Source of the DNA: Oleiphilaceae bacterium
GTDB lineage: Bacteria > Pseudomonadota > Gammaproteobacteria > Pseudomonadales > Oleiphilaceae
NCBI GenBank assembly: GCA_018334495.1
Contig: JAGXLV010000017.1
Span: forward strand, 1 to 47,891
Length of the DNA: 47,891 nucleotides
Direction of reading: 5' to 3'
Shown: positions 19,014 through 28,064 of the stretch, in pieces
Position numbering within the stretch: the first letter of the stretch is position 1
How the letters are laid out: each line of letters begins with the position of its first letter
The notes under the pieces: model-generated
What the model was told of the DNA's origin: nothing
The model's input: the letters and a program-made list of their open reading frames with translations, nothing else
Databases searched by the model: none
Program-made: the position numbers and the translations under genes

Positions 19014-19107
19014 GGGCAGGGTCTTCCCGGACACGCCCGTGAATACGTCCCTGTAGGGCTCGGCTGCAGCCATCCATGGCTGCAGACGGTCCGGGAAGAC
19101 CCTGCCC
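19014..19107. repeat. Large nested inverted-repeat (REP-like) element between trpG and trpD
   Basis: The outer arms GGGCAGGGTCTTCCCGGAC (19014-19032) and its exact complement (19089-19107) form a perfect 19-bp stem. Inside is a second palindrome, CTGCAGCCAT-CC-ATGGCTGCAG (about 19063-19084), separated from the left arm by GAATACGTCCCTGTAGGG. It fills most of the 291-base trpG-trpD gap. The architecture is that of dispersed intergenic REP-like or palindromic elements of marine gammaproteobacteria; only one copy is in this window, so genome-wide repetition is inferred. There is no T-run on either side. Confidence 0.75.
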
Positions 19108-19248
19108 CGCACCGGCCTCTGTGAGAGCCGGCAAATTTTATTCGCCTAATCGATATAAAAAAACCGGCCCTGAAGTACAACAGCCAAAACTTGCTAAGCT
19201 TTGAGCACCAGCAAGCAACAAAATTCACAGAACAAAGAGACCGCCCTG

Positions 19249-20280
19249 ATGGACATGAAACAAGCGCTGAACCGGATTGCCGGCAATCTCAATCTTGACC
19301 GTGATGAAATGAAACAGGCCATGCGCATTGTCATGAAAGGCGAGGCGACGGATGCCCAGATTGGCGCGTTTCTGATGGGGCTGCGGCTCAAGGGCGAGAC
19401 GATTGATGAGATTACCGGCGCCACCGAGGTCATGCGCGAACTGGTGACGGGCGTCACTGTTAAGGCCGAGCCGTTGGTTGATATTGTCGGGACCGGTGGC
19501 GACGGCGCGAATCTGTTTAATGTGTCCTCGGCGGCGGCTTTTGTGGTGGCGGCGGCGGGTGGTTATGTCGCCAAGCACGGTAATCGGGCGGTGTCGTCAA
19601 AAAGCGGCAGCGCGGATCTGCTGGAACAGGCCGGGATCAATCTGGATCTGAGTCCTGAGCATGTGGCTCGTTGTGTTGAGCAGATTGGTGTGGGCTTCAT
19701 GTTTGCGCCGGCCCATCACGGTGCCATGAAGCACGCCATCGGGCCGCGCAAGGAGCTGGGCATGCGGACGATTTTCAATATCCTGGGGCCCATGACCAAT
19801 CCTGCCGGGGTCAAGCATCAACTGATCGGTGTGTTCAGTCGCGAGCTTTGCCGGCCCATGGCGGAGGTGCTGCAGAAGCTGGGCAGTGAGCACATTATGG
19901 TGGTGCATTCCGATGACGGGCTGGATGAAATAAGTCTGGCGGCGCGTACCCATGTTGCGGAGCTGAAGGACGGGGAAATTCGGGAATTCGACATCACGCC
20001 GGAAGATCTGGACATCAAGAGTCAGTCTCTTGTCGGGCTGAGTGTTGACACAGCGGCCGAATCGCTCAAGCTGATTCAGGCGGCCTTTGGCCGGGGGCAT
20101 GATGATATGGCGGAGAAGGCCCGGGATCTGATTGCGCTCAACGCCGGCGCCGCTATTTATATCGCGGGTCTCGCCGACACTTTACGTCACGGCGTCGATA
20201 TGGCGCAGGACGCTATGGGCAGCGGACTGGCGGCGGGCAAGATGTCTGAGCTGTCGGATTTCTCCCATTGTTTTGACTGA
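19249..20280 (+). CDS. trpD: Anthranilate phosphoribosyltransferase
   Basis: TrpD transfers phosphoribose from PRPP to anthranilate. The 343-residue protein shows the type III phosphoribosyltransferase loop [65 protein letters not shown] and the metal site [12 protein letters not shown]. The ATG at 19249 (MDMKQ) has AAAGAGA upstream; a TTG 48 bases earlier is possible but adds a low-complexity Gln/Asn/Ser segment not typical of the family. trpC follows 57 bases later. Confidence 0.97.
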   Translation: MDMKQALNRIAGNLNLDRDEMKQAMRIVMKGEATDAQIGAFLMGLRLKGETIDEITGATEVMRELVTGVTVKAEPLVDIVGTGGDGANLFNVSSAAAFVVAAAGGYVAKHGNRAVSSKSGSADLLEQAGINLDLSPEHVARCVEQIGVGFMFAPAHHGAMKHAIGPRKELGMRTIFNILGPMTNPAGVKHQLIGVFSRELCRPMAEVLQKLGSEHIMVVHSDDGLDEISLAARTHVAELKDGEIREFDITPEDLDIKSQSLVGLSVDTAAESLKLIQAAFGRGHDDMAEKARDLIALNAGAAIYIAGLADTLRHGVDMAQDAMGSGLAAGKMSELSDFSHCFD

Positions 20281-20337
20281 TTTCCGGATACCAAAAGCCA
20301 CCAAGAAGACCTATTTAACACTGAGCGGCCTGTTGAT

Positions 20338-21153
20338 ATGACCCAGCCAGAAGATGACAAAACCCCGACTATCCTGCGCAAGATTGTGGCGCGTAAATGG
20401 CAGGAGATTGATGCTCGCAAACGTCGGATGAGTCTGGCGGATCTGCAGGCCAGGGCCGGCGATCAGCCGCCGACTCGGGGTTTCGCCAGGGCCATGGACC
20501 AGCGCATTCGGCAAAAGCGGCCTGCGGTTATTGCCGAGATAAAGAAGGCCTCACCGAGCAAGGGCATTCTGCGAGACCCGTTTGAGCCTGCGGCCATTGC
20601 CGAGAGTTACGCCAAGGGCGATGCGACTTGTCTGTCGGTGCTGACTGACCAGGACTTCTTTCAGGGCCATGAGGATTATCTGATCGCGGCCCGTAACGCC
20701 TGTGACCTGCCGGTGATTCGCAAGGATTTCATGGTGGCGCCCTATCAGGTTTATGAAAGCCGGGTCCTGAACGCGGACTGCATTCTGCTGATTGCGGCTT
20801 GTCTGAGCCGCAGCCAGATGCAGGAACTGGAAGGCATTGCCCAGGAAGTTGGCCTGGATGTTCTGGTGGAGGTGCACAACGGTGAGGAGCTGGACGATGC
20901 CCTGAGCCTGACAACCCCCCTGGTGGGCATTAACAACCGGAATCTGCACAACTTCGAGGTGTCGCTGGACACGACCTTTGAGCTGCAGGGCCGCATCCCC
21001 AAGGAGCGGCTGACCATTACCGAGAGCGGTATATTGACCCGTGACGATGTGACCACCATGACGAACCAGGGTATTTACGGGTTTCTGGTAGGTGAGTCTT
21101 TTATGCGGGCGAAAGAACCCGGTGAACGGCTAAAGGACCTGTTCTTCAACTGA
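20338..21153 (+). CDS. trpC: Indole-3-glycerol phosphate synthase
   Basis: TrpC closes the indole ring. It is monofunctional here (271 residues, no fused TrpF). The TIM barrel carries the catalytic lysines in [11 protein letters not shown] and [16 protein letters not shown], the glutamates in [11 protein letters not shown] and ITESGIL, and [15 protein letters not shown]. Gene order trpE-G-D-C leaves trpF, trpB and trpA outside the window. After the stop a TTGTCG-ATCTTTTAA-CGACTTTTT stretch might end the transcript weakly. Confidence 0.97.
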   Translation: MTQPEDDKTPTILRKIVARKWQEIDARKRRMSLADLQARAGDQPPTRGFARAMDQRIRQKRPAVIAEIKKASPSKGILRDPFEPAAIAESYAKGDATCLSVLTDQDFFQGHEDYLIAARNACDLPVIRKDFMVAPYQVYESRVLNADCILLIAACLSRSQMQELEGIAQEVGLDVLVEVHNGEELDDALSLTTPLVGINNRNLHNFEVSLDTTFELQGRIPKERLTITESGILTRDDVTTMTNQGIYGFLVGESFMRAKEPGERLKDLFFN

Positions 21154-21269
21154 AGCCGGAACAGAATTGTCGATCTTTTAACGACTTTTTACTTTCCCTG
21201 CCGGTTTTCTAGTTTCAGAACGGCTATGGTGGAACGTCATGCCGTAGTTCTATACAGGAAATCAGGCAC

Positions 21270-22040
21270 ATGGGAAGCTTTGCGAGAATTACCGCTTTGG
21301 TTGTGATACTCGCCGTCCCTGCCCTTATGGAAGCCAGGACATTCAGCGTCCGGACACTTGAGAACCCACCCCTCGAATACACCGACAATGGCAGCGTAAC
21401 CGGGATTGCCGTGGAGCTGACCCGTGAAGCCATTCGACGCACCGGCCATGACTCGGAATACAAGATCCTGCCATGGAAGCGGGTTCTGCTGGAGGTCGCC
21501 GAGGGCCGGGCGGATGTGGCCATCAATACAGGACGGTCACCGGAGCGTGAAATCTGGGGCCTGTACCCGGATGAAGTGTTGATCGACGAAACCTACGTGC
21601 TTTTCTCATACCGCCCCCTGTCGTTGCCTGAAGACCTGGGCGGTGTCGAGAACCTGTCCCTTGGCAACCAACTGGGTTATTTTTACGGCGAACACTTTCA
21701 CAAAAAAATCACCAACGAGCGTTTCCGATCGGTCGAAACCATGCACACCATCAGCAGGAGCCTTGAAAAGCTGGCAGCCGGACGCACCGATCTGTTTATA
21801 GGTGACTTGCTCCCGACCCGGTATCACATCAGCCAGATGGGGCTCAACGACCAGATTCATCGGGTCCAGAACGAAGCAGCCGATGAGCCTCTGGTGGTGT
21901 CTGTTTCCCCCACTTACGCCGCCTTTTCCCGTAAGACGGTTTCCCCTGAATACGTGCAAGCGTTCAGTCAGGCGCTGAAGGACATGAAAGACGACGGAAC
22001 TTATACCCGAATTCTGAATACTTACCTGGACAGATTGTAG
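21270..22040 (+). CDS. Orphan periplasmic solute-binding protein (SBP_bac_3 type)
   Basis: A 256-residue exported protein: signal peptide ALVVILAVPALMEA, then a two-lobe type II binding fold with LENPPLEYTDNGSVTGIAVELTR (lobe 1 start), ILPWKRVLLEVAEGRADVAI and the crossover strand pattern SLGNQLGYFYGEHF. This is the amino acid-binding or sensor-like family. The ligand is unknown. No permease, ATPase, histidine kinase or GGDEF gene sits alongside, so it may serve a distant transporter or act as a stand-alone binder. Confidence 0.8.
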   Translation: MGSFARITALVVILAVPALMEARTFSVRTLENPPLEYTDNGSVTGIAVELTREAIRRTGHDSEYKILPWKRVLLEVAEGRADVAINTGRSPEREIWGLYPDEVLIDETYVLFSYRPLSLPEDLGGVENLSLGNQLGYFYGEHFHKKITNERFRSVETMHTISRSLEKLAAGRTDLFIGDLLPTRYHISQMGLNDQIHRVQNEAADEPLVVSVSPTYAAFSRKTVSPEYVQAFSQALKDMKDDGTYTRILNTYLDRL

Positions 22041-22068
22041 CTTCCGCCCTGGCTTACCTGCACTTCAA

Positions 22069-22683
22069 TTAAACCCGCGCCGAAGGCCGTTCGTTAACGC
22101 GGTCGTACCAGGCTTTCAGATTGACTTGTTCGGGCTGTATGCGAATCTTGTTGACCTTGTTGAAATCGACCGTGGCGAACGCATTAATGTCAGCCGCACT
22201 GAAACTGTCGCCGCAAATGTAGTCCTTGTCGGCCAGATGCCCGTCCAGGAATGTCATGAACTCTTCAATGGCGCCGCGGCACTCCTCACCCCATTCCTTG
22301 ATGGGGTTCATTCGATCCTTGAAGTAACCGGTGCTGTGCTGGAAACACATAACAGTGGGCATGGAAAAATGCCACTCGATCCAGCGTAGCCACTGCTCGC
22401 TCAGGGCTTTGTCAACTGGCGTCGTGCCCATGAGCGGTTTGTCGGGGTAGCTCTCCTCAAAATAACGACAGATAGCCATGGTTTCGGCGATGTAGGTGCC
22501 GTCGTCCAATTCCATCACCGGCACTTTTTTCATGGGGTTGCGTGCCCTGTACTCCGGCGTCAGGTTTTCACCTTTGGCCAGGTCAATCTCCACAAACTCC
22601 GCTTTATCCAACAGGCCTTTTTCGGCCATGAACATGCGCACCCGGCGCGGATTGGGGGCGGTTTTCGTCTCGTAAATTTTCAT
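22069..22683 (-). CDS. Glutathione S-transferase family protein
   Basis: A 204-residue cytosolic GST: N-terminal thioredoxin-like domain (TAPNPRRVRMFMAEKGLL, then the cis-Pro VPVMELDDGTYIAETMAICRYFEE with the glutathione gamma-Glu site E-T) and a C-terminal all-helical domain (about 85-204) including DYICGDSFSAADINAFATV. The start at 22683 has GAGG upstream and gives the canonical beta1 strand KIYETKTAP. Substrate is unknown. Not in an operon: it diverges from the DUF938 gene over 276 bases in which I see no gene. Confidence 0.9.
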   Translation of the reverse strand: MKIYETKTAPNPRRVRMFMAEKGLLDKAEFVEIDLAKGENLTPEYRARNPMKKVPVMELDDGTYIAETMAICRYFEESYPDKPLMGTTPVDKALSEQWLRWIEWHFSMPTVMCFQHSTGYFKDRMNPIKEWGEECRGAIEEFMTFLDGHLADKDYICGDSFSAADINAFATVDFNKVNKIRIQPEQVNLKAWYDRVNERPSARV

Positions 22684-22959
22684 TCCGGGCAGCCTCGGTT
22701 GATCAAGCAATAGGTCATTCCTGATTGTCAGCCTGACCCGGTACGGTGTTGGCGTCAAGAGATTGCAAACCGCCGGGAGCGCTTGCCTCAAGAGCATTGA
22801 ACTTTACCGGCTCGCCATTCCTCACTACTGTAAAAGAAAGCACCGGGCGATGGGCTACCATCGGCCATTGGCTCTGGATGGCCGGCGGACCACTACTGCA
22901 GTCCATGCACGAACGCCACTATTGATCATTCATTCCGCTAAAGAGGTATAAAGTATCCC

Positions 22960-23562
22960 ATGAGCGAAGACATGCCCTATTCGCCGGCCTGCGAAAAAAA
23001 CAAACGGCCAATCCTGGCGGTGCTGATCCAGTTACTGAATACGCCCGGCAAAATTCTGGAGATAGGCACAGGAACCGGGCAGCATGCCGTTTATTTTGCC
23101 GAGGCTATGCCTCACCTGATATGGCAACCCAGTGATCGCCCGGCAGCGTTCGAAACGAGTTGGGCACGCGTTCAGGCCGCCAACCTCAGCAATCTCAGAG
23201 CCCCTCTGCCGCTTGATGTGACTCAGAGCCGCTGGCCGGTCACGGAGGCCAACGCGGTTTACTCAGCCAACACGGCGCACATCATGGCCTGGCCCGAAGT
23301 GACGGCCATGTTTGCCGGCGTCGCGAGATTGCTGGCGCCGGGCGAACCTTTTTGCCTGTATGGCCCCTTCCACTATCGGGGCCAGGCCACCAGTGCCAGC
23401 AATCACGATTTTGACCGGCAACTGCGCGCCAGTGATCCTGCCATGGGTATTCGCGACCTGGACGATCTGGAGCCCCTGGCAGACAGCCAGGGCCTCACAC
23501 TGAAAGGCGACATCGCCATGCCGGCCAACAATCGCATGCTGATCTGGCGCGCGGCCAGTTGA
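22960..23562 (+). CDS. DUF938 family SAM-dependent methyltransferase-like protein
   Basis: A 200-residue class I methyltransferase-like protein. Motif I is ILEIGTGTGQHAVYFAEAMP (about 31-50), and WQPSDRP, ANAVYSANTAHIMAW, YGPFHYRGQATSASN and NNRMLIWR match the DUF938 family. The substrate is not established. CTAAAGAGGTATAAAG precedes the ATG. The M24 gene follows after 52 bases and may be cotranscribed. Confidence 0.85.
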   Translation: MSEDMPYSPACEKNKRPILAVLIQLLNTPGKILEIGTGTGQHAVYFAEAMPHLIWQPSDRPAAFETSWARVQAANLSNLRAPLPLDVTQSRWPVTEANAVYSANTAHIMAWPEVTAMFAGVARLLAPGEPFCLYGPFHYRGQATSASNHDFDRQLRASDPAMGIRDLDDLEPLADSQGLTLKGDIAMPANNRMLIWRAAS

Positions 23563-23614
23563 ATCAGGCTACACTGAAATCATGGACGTATTAAAAAAAC
23601 AAAGGGAGATAGAG

Positions 23615-24808
23615 ATGGATCATATCGAATACCAGCGTCGTCTGCGCGGGCTTCTGATGACCCGGGAATCCGCCTTTACGGATCAGGAATTTGACCGCCG
23701 GCGGCAAGCTCTGGACACACGGCTTCAGGAGGCCAATCTGGATGCCCTGCTGATTACCCACCCCGCTGACATTCACTATCTCACCGGTTACAACACCTTT
23801 GAAGTTTCCGTCCATACGGCGCTTCTGTATTGCCCGAGCCGGGCCGTTCTCCAGGTACCTTCCATTGAAATGGGGCCGGCTATCGCCTGTGCGCGCTGTG
23901 ACGAAGTGCTGGGCTACCGCTGGGAAGGGCCCGAGGAAATCCTCAATCCTCTTGCCGACTCCCTCTCGGCCATGGGCAAAGCCGTCGGCCTGGACTTATG
24001 GGGCGCGGGCCTGCGCCACGCGCTTGTCGATGGCCTCAAACAGCGCCTCCCCGATCATCGGTTTGTCGACGCTTCGGGCATTCTGGCCCCGATCAAGCTC
24101 ATCAAGTCACAGCCCGAGCTGATCTGCCTGAAGCGCAGCGCCCGCATTACCGAAGCCGGCATTGCAGCTGCGCGCGCCGCCGTGCGCGTCGGCACCACGG
24201 ACAATGACATTGCGGCCTCAGCCTCACGGTCAATGCTGCAAGCGGGCACTGAATTCATGAGCATGCAGCCCATTGTCGTGGCGGGAATGCGAAGCAGCAT
24301 CATTCACACCAACCATCGACGTTTCACCATTCTGGCCGGCGAACCGGTGTTTATCGAAGTGGGTGCTGCGTTCGAACGCTACACCGCGCCCCTGATGCAC
24401 ACCCTGGTGGCCGGAACGGAAGACCCTGACGACCGGATGCGCCGGGTCGCCGATGTGGGCCACCAGGTCTATGAAACCCTGATCAGAGCGATGATTCCCG
24501 GCCATACCTTTGACGAGGCCGCGCAAAAAGCCGAGGCGGCTCTGGCGCCACTCAGGGAGGAAATATTCTTTTCGGGGGTTTATGGTTACTCAGTCGGAGC
24601 CCAGTTTCCGCCCTCATGGGTGGAAGGCACCGGGTTTATCGCCCGTGGCCAGCAAACCCGGTTTGCGGAGAACATGGTCTTTCACCTGCCGCTTTGCTTT
24701 CGCATTCCGGGAGCTTGGGGCATCGGCTTCAGCGAAACCGTGAAGGTGGGCCCGGGCGGCGCCGAGCCCCTGACCCGAAACAGCTGGGTCTTACAACAAA
24801 GCGACTGA
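23615..24808 (+). CDS. M24 (pita-bread fold) hydrolase with degenerate metal site
   Basis: A 397-residue protein: N-terminal creatinase-like domain (DALLITHPADIHYLTGYNTF) and C-terminal M24 domain. The residues that bind two metals in aminopeptidase P (two Asp, His, two Glu) are mostly altered: VFIEVGAAFERYTAPLMHT replaces the first Asp by Glu and the second by Ala, GYSVGAQFPP replaces the His-containing GHGIG, and only the last Glu (GFSETVKVG) is kept. The pattern matches the metal-independent branch typified by creatinase and ectoine hydrolase (DoeA/EutD). Substrate is not determined; no ectoine catabolic partner is nearby. The ATG at 23615 has AAGGGAG upstream. Confidence 0.85.
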   Translation: MDHIEYQRRLRGLLMTRESAFTDQEFDRRRQALDTRLQEANLDALLITHPADIHYLTGYNTFEVSVHTALLYCPSRAVLQVPSIEMGPAIACARCDEVLGYRWEGPEEILNPLADSLSAMGKAVGLDLWGAGLRHALVDGLKQRLPDHRFVDASGILAPIKLIKSQPELICLKRSARITEAGIAAARAAVRVGTTDNDIAASASRSMLQAGTEFMSMQPIVVAGMRSSIIHTNHRRFTILAGEPVFIEVGAAFERYTAPLMHTLVAGTEDPDDRMRRVADVGHQVYETLIRAMIPGHTFDEAAQKAEAALAPLREEIFFSGVYGYSVGAQFPPSWVEGTGFIARGQQTRFAENMVFHLPLCFRIPGAWGIGFSETVKVGPGGAEPLTRNSWVLQQSD

Positions 24809-24821
24809 TGCGCTGGCGCGT

Positions 24822-25463
24822 TTACCGGGTGTTGTACACCACCATGGTCTTGCCTTTCACCTGGACCAGACCCTGGTCTTCCAGTGTTTTCAGGACCCGC
24901 CCCACCATCTCCCGGGAGCATCCGACAATCCGGCCGATTTCCTGACGGGTGATCTTGATCTGCATGCCATCCGGGTGGGTCATGGCATCGGGTTCCTTGC
25001 ACAAGTCCAGAAGCGTTCTCGCAACCCGGCCGGTAACGTCAAGAAATGCCAGATCGCCCACTTTACGCGTGGTCTGACGCAGACGGGTGGCCATTTGTTC
25101 ACCGATGAAATACAGCACCCGGGAGTCGTCCTGGGCAATCTCCCGGAACTTGGTATAACTGATCTCCGCCACTTCGCAATCGGTTTTGGCCTTGATCCAG
25201 GCGCTACGGGAATCAAGTTTGTCAAAAAGCCCCATTTCGCCGAAAAAGTCACCCGAGTTGAGATAGGTCATAATCATCTCACGGCCATCGTCGTCCTCGA
25301 TTATAACGGTGACCGACCCTTTGACGATGTGGAAAAGGGTATCGCTCTTGTCACCGGCGTATATGATGGTGCTTTTCGCCGGATAGCGTCGCCGATGGCA
25401 TTGCGACAGGAAATAATCGAGGTGTTGAGTTCTGTTCTCAACGGGTTTGATGATGCTGACCAT
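24822..25463 (-). CDS. vfr: Cyclic-AMP receptor transcription factor (Vfr/Crp)
   Basis: A 213-residue regulator very close to Pseudomonas Vfr. The cyclic-nucleotide pocket has [17 protein letters not shown] (Glu and Arg-Ser contacts) and the C-terminal winged helix has the recognition helix [20 protein letters not shown]. The stretch [20 protein letters not shown] links them. It should bind cAMP and DNA sites like TGTGA-N6-TCACA. The ATG at 25463 has AGGAGG some 12 bases upstream. It diverges from an OsmC gene, as crp diverges from yhfA in E. coli. Confidence 0.95.
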   Translation of the reverse strand: MVSIIKPVENRTQHLDYFLSQCHRRRYPAKSTIIYAGDKSDTLFHIVKGSVTVIIEDDDGREMIMTYLNSGDFFGEMGLFDKLDSRSAWIKAKTDCEVAEISYTKFREIAQDDSRVLYFIGEQMATRLRQTTRKVGDLAFLDVTGRVARTLLDLCKEPDAMTHPDGMQIKITRQEIGRIVGCSREMVGRVLKTLEDQGLVQVKGKTMVVYNTR

Positions 25464-25638
25464 AAGGCTTGTCTGCCTCCTGAAAATAACGACAGGAATA
25501 AAGAGCCTCTGTAGGTTCCAATTTATACAGAGTGAAGAACATAGAGTATAGAACATACACCGGCATTTGCTCTCGAAGTGCAGCACAAAGCGCCAGTGTG
25601 CTAGCATCTGCGCGACCAGTACCAAGGAGACTTAATCA

Positions 25639-26058
25639 ATGAAGGCGACGATCGAGTGGACCGGCGAAGCCAGCTTCCAGGCCACCAGCGGCACCGGCCA
25701 TAAAGTACAGATGGATGGCCCCCCGGATCACGGTGGCCGGGACCTGGGCCCCCGGCCCATGGAAATGATGCTGATGGGCATGGGCGGCTGCGCTTCTTTT
25801 GATGTGATGAGCATTCTCAGGAAAAGTCGGCAAGAGGTAACAGCCTGCCACGCAGAGGTGAACGCCGAACGCGCTGACGCGGTGCCAGCGGTGTTCACCG
25901 CGATCCATCTGCACTTCATTGTGAGTGGCAAAAACCTCAAGGAAAATCAGGTGCAACGCGCCGTCAGTCTGTCTGCGGAAAAATACTGTTCGGCCTCCAT
26001 CATGCTCGAACAGGCCGGCGTGAAAATCACCCACAGCCACGAAATTCAACAGGACTGA
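25639..26058 (+). CDS. OsmC family protein (YhfA-like)
   Basis: A 139-residue OsmC-fold protein: the N-terminal beta hairpin KATIEWTGEASFQA, RPMEMMLMGMGGCASFDVMSIL and KYCSASIMLEQAGVKITHSHEI. Two cysteines, one in GGCAS and one in KYCSAS, occupy the positions of the peroxidatic and resolving thiols of the peroxide-reducing family, although the YhfA subgroup has no confirmed activity. The ATG has AAGGAGAC upstream. Divergent from vfr over 175 bases, which must hold both promoters. Confidence 0.9.
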   Translation: MKATIEWTGEASFQATSGTGHKVQMDGPPDHGGRDLGPRPMEMMLMGMGGCASFDVMSILRKSRQEVTACHAEVNAERADAVPAVFTAIHLHFIVSGKNLKENQVQRAVSLSAEKYCSASIMLEQAGVKITHSHEIQQD

Positions 26059-26075
26059 ACACTGCTTCGAAAATG

Positions 26076-26108
26076 TCGGCCCTGGACCCTGTTCAACGAC
26101 AGGGCCGA
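26076..26108. repeat. Perfect 9-bp stem-loop after the OsmC gene
   Basis: TCGGCCCTG (26076-26084) and CAGGGCCGA (26100-26108) pair perfectly around a 15-base loop, 18 bases after the OsmC stop and about 140 bases before speD. There is no T-run after it on the plus strand, so a plain intrinsic terminator is unlikely; mRNA stabilisation or a leader structure of speD is possible. Confidence 0.5.
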
Positions 26109-26249
26109 TGTGCATAATACGCATCCTCTTCCGCCGGTTTTGCGCAAAACCTGATCAATTTAGACCGCTACCGGTGGCGGCCTCAGTGCCAATCACAAGC
26201 TGGCCAGGCATGGCCATCGCCATTCATCTTTACAGCTTGGGGGCTGAGC

Positions 26250-27041
26250 ATGGATTCCAAACTGCAACTCCATGGTTTCAACAACCTGACCAAATCGCTG
26301 AGCTTTAACATTTACGACATCTGTTTCGCTCAGACAGAAGAGCAGCGCAAGGCCTACATCAACTATATTGATGAAATGTATAATGCCGAGCGCCTGACCC
26401 AGATTCTTTCAGATGTGGTCAAGATCATCGGCGCCAACATCCTCAATATTTCGCGGCAGGATTACGAACCTCATGGCGCTTCCGTGACCATGCTGATCGC
26501 CGAGCATGAGCTGAGCGACGGCGAGGCGGATAACGAGGAATCCCCAGGCCCCTTGCCCGACACCATTGTGGCGCACCTGGACAAAAGCCACGTTACCGTT
26601 CACACCTACCCGGAAAGTCATCCCTATGAAGGCATCAGCACCTTCCGGGCAGACATTGATGTTTCCACCTGCGGTCTGATCTCCCCCCTCAAGGTCCTGA
26701 ACTACCTGATCCACAGCTTCGATTCCGACGTGGTCACGGTGGATTACCGGGTTCGCGGCTTTACCCGGGATGTCGACGGCACCAAACATTACATCGATCA
26801 CGACATCAACTCGATCCAGAACTACCTGACCGAAGATACCCGCAACGCCTATCAGATGATCGACGTCAACGTGTATCAGGAAAACATGTTCCACACGAAA
26901 ATGATGCTCAAGAACTTCAACCTGGACAATTACGTATTCGGCGTGAACGCGGAGGATCTGGATTCCGCCGAAGCGAATTCCATCGAAGAACGCCTCAAGC
27001 GCGAAATGCTGGAAATATTCTACTCTCGCAACGTCGAGTAA
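26250..27041 (+). CDS. speD: S-adenosylmethionine decarboxylase proenzyme (speD type)
   Basis: SpeD decarboxylates SAM to the aminopropyl donor for spermidine. The 263-residue proenzyme self-cleaves at Lys112-Ser113 in [15 protein letters not shown], the serine becoming the pyruvoyl group; [18 protein letters not shown] contains the conserved cysteine. Length is that of the class 1A form found in E. coli (264 residues). GGGGGCT lies ahead of the ATG. No speE is in the window. A gap of about 158 bases follows. Confidence 0.96.
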   Translation: MDSKLQLHGFNNLTKSLSFNIYDICFAQTEEQRKAYINYIDEMYNAERLTQILSDVVKIIGANILNISRQDYEPHGASVTMLIAEHELSDGEADNEESPGPLPDTIVAHLDKSHVTVHTYPESHPYEGISTFRADIDVSTCGLISPLKVLNYLIHSFDSDVVTVDYRVRGFTRDVDGTKHYIDHDINSIQNYLTEDTRNAYQMIDVNVYQENMFHTKMMLKNFNLDNYVFGVNAEDLDSAEANSIEERLKREMLEIFYSRNVE

Positions 27042-27143
27042 GCCGCTGCACTGGCCGGCATGGCATGCGTCATGCCTTCAGCCAGTCCATCATATTTTTT
27101 GAATACGCCCGCCAGATTTCTTCGTTTTTATCTCCCAGTGTTT

Positions 27144-27178
27144 TGACGTTTAATAACGTCACTTGAAACCGGGTTTCA
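27144..27178. promoter_or_regulatory. Two neighbouring palindromes ahead of the pirin gene
   Basis: TGACGTTTAATAACGTCA (27144-27161) is an 18-bp palindrome with 7-bp arms, and TGAAACCGGGTTTCA (27164-27178) is a 15-bp palindrome with 7-bp arms and one central base. They stand two bases apart, 22-56 bases upstream of the pirin ATG. Spacing and symmetry suggest binding sites for one or two dimeric regulators, or stacked hairpins in the leader. The regulator is unknown. Confidence 0.55.
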
Positions 27179-27199
27179 GGCAGACGCAGGAGACATGAA

Positions 27200-28045
27200 A
27201 TGACATCGCGCAGCATAAAGAAGACAATTTCCGCCATGGAGACATCCGACGGCGCCGGCGTCCGAATCAAACGGTCCATTGGGCAATCCCAGGCCGTGCG
27301 GTTGGATCCCTTTCTGATGCTGGATGAATTCGGCTCGGATCAGGCTGAGGATTATATCGCCGGTTTTCCGTCTCACCCTCATCGAGGCTTTGAAACTGTC
27401 ACCTACATGATCGAAGGTCACATGCTCCATGAAGATCACCTGGGCAATCGCGGGCATCTGAAAAATGGTGGCGTGCAATGGATGACCGCCGGCCGGGGCA
27501 TCATCCACTCCGAAATGCCGCAACAGGAAGAGGGCGCGATGCGGGGTTTTCAGCTCTGGCTCAATCTACCGGCCAAGGACAAGATGATGCCGGCGGGCTA
27601 CCGGGACATCCAGCCTGAAGACATCCCGCAAATTCGTGTGACAGCAGGCCTGATTAAGCTGATTGCCGGCCAGCTGGAACTCGAAGGCCAGAGTTACACC
27701 GGTGCCGAGACCGGCGGCGCTACGCGACCCCTTTATGCCGACATACACTTGATGCCGGGAATGACTTTGGATGTGCCTGTGGCTGCCGAACTGGACGGCA
27801 TGATCTACCTCTACGAGGGCCACGCCAGTCTGGCCGGCGCGGCCTTGCAGGCCAGCGCGGCCAATGTATTGTCTGATGGCACTCGCATTGAGCTGGAAGC
27901 CGGTCCGGCGGGCGCGCGAATGCTATTAATTGCCGGCAAACCCATCGGCGAGCCAATCGTGCAATATGGCCCCTTTGTCATGACCACACGCGAAGATATT
28001 GAACAGGCCATGCGGGATTACCGGGCCGGTACGCTGACCGCCTGA
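27200..28045 (+). CDS. Pirin family cupin protein
   Basis: A 281-residue bicupin. The N-terminal domain carries the metal-binding HPHRGFETVTYMIEGHMLHEDH and the GVQWMTAGRGIIHSEMP signature; the C-terminal domain (about 165-281) is less conserved. Bacterial pirins are reported as quercetin dioxygenases or redox modulators, but the substrate cannot be read from sequence. An AGGAG lies nine bases before the ATG at 27200; a tiny ATG-AAA-TGA frame overlaps just upstream. Converges with the next gene. Confidence 0.93.
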   Translation: MTSRSIKKTISAMETSDGAGVRIKRSIGQSQAVRLDPFLMLDEFGSDQAEDYIAGFPSHPHRGFETVTYMIEGHMLHEDHLGNRGHLKNGGVQWMTAGRGIIHSEMPQQEEGAMRGFQLWLNLPAKDKMMPAGYRDIQPEDIPQIRVTAGLIKLIAGQLELEGQSYTGAETGGATRPLYADIHLMPGMTLDVPVAAELDGMIYLYEGHASLAGAALQASAANVLSDGTRIELEAGPAGARMLLIAGKPIGEPIVQYGPFVMTTREDIEQAMRDYRAGTLTA

Positions 28046-28064
28046 GACTGCCCCGCTGCGGGAA

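Noticed and set aside
22684..22959. A gene in the GST-DUF938 gap
   Set aside because: Open frames there are short, lack ribosome sites and overlap the extended but unlikely N-terminus of the GST.
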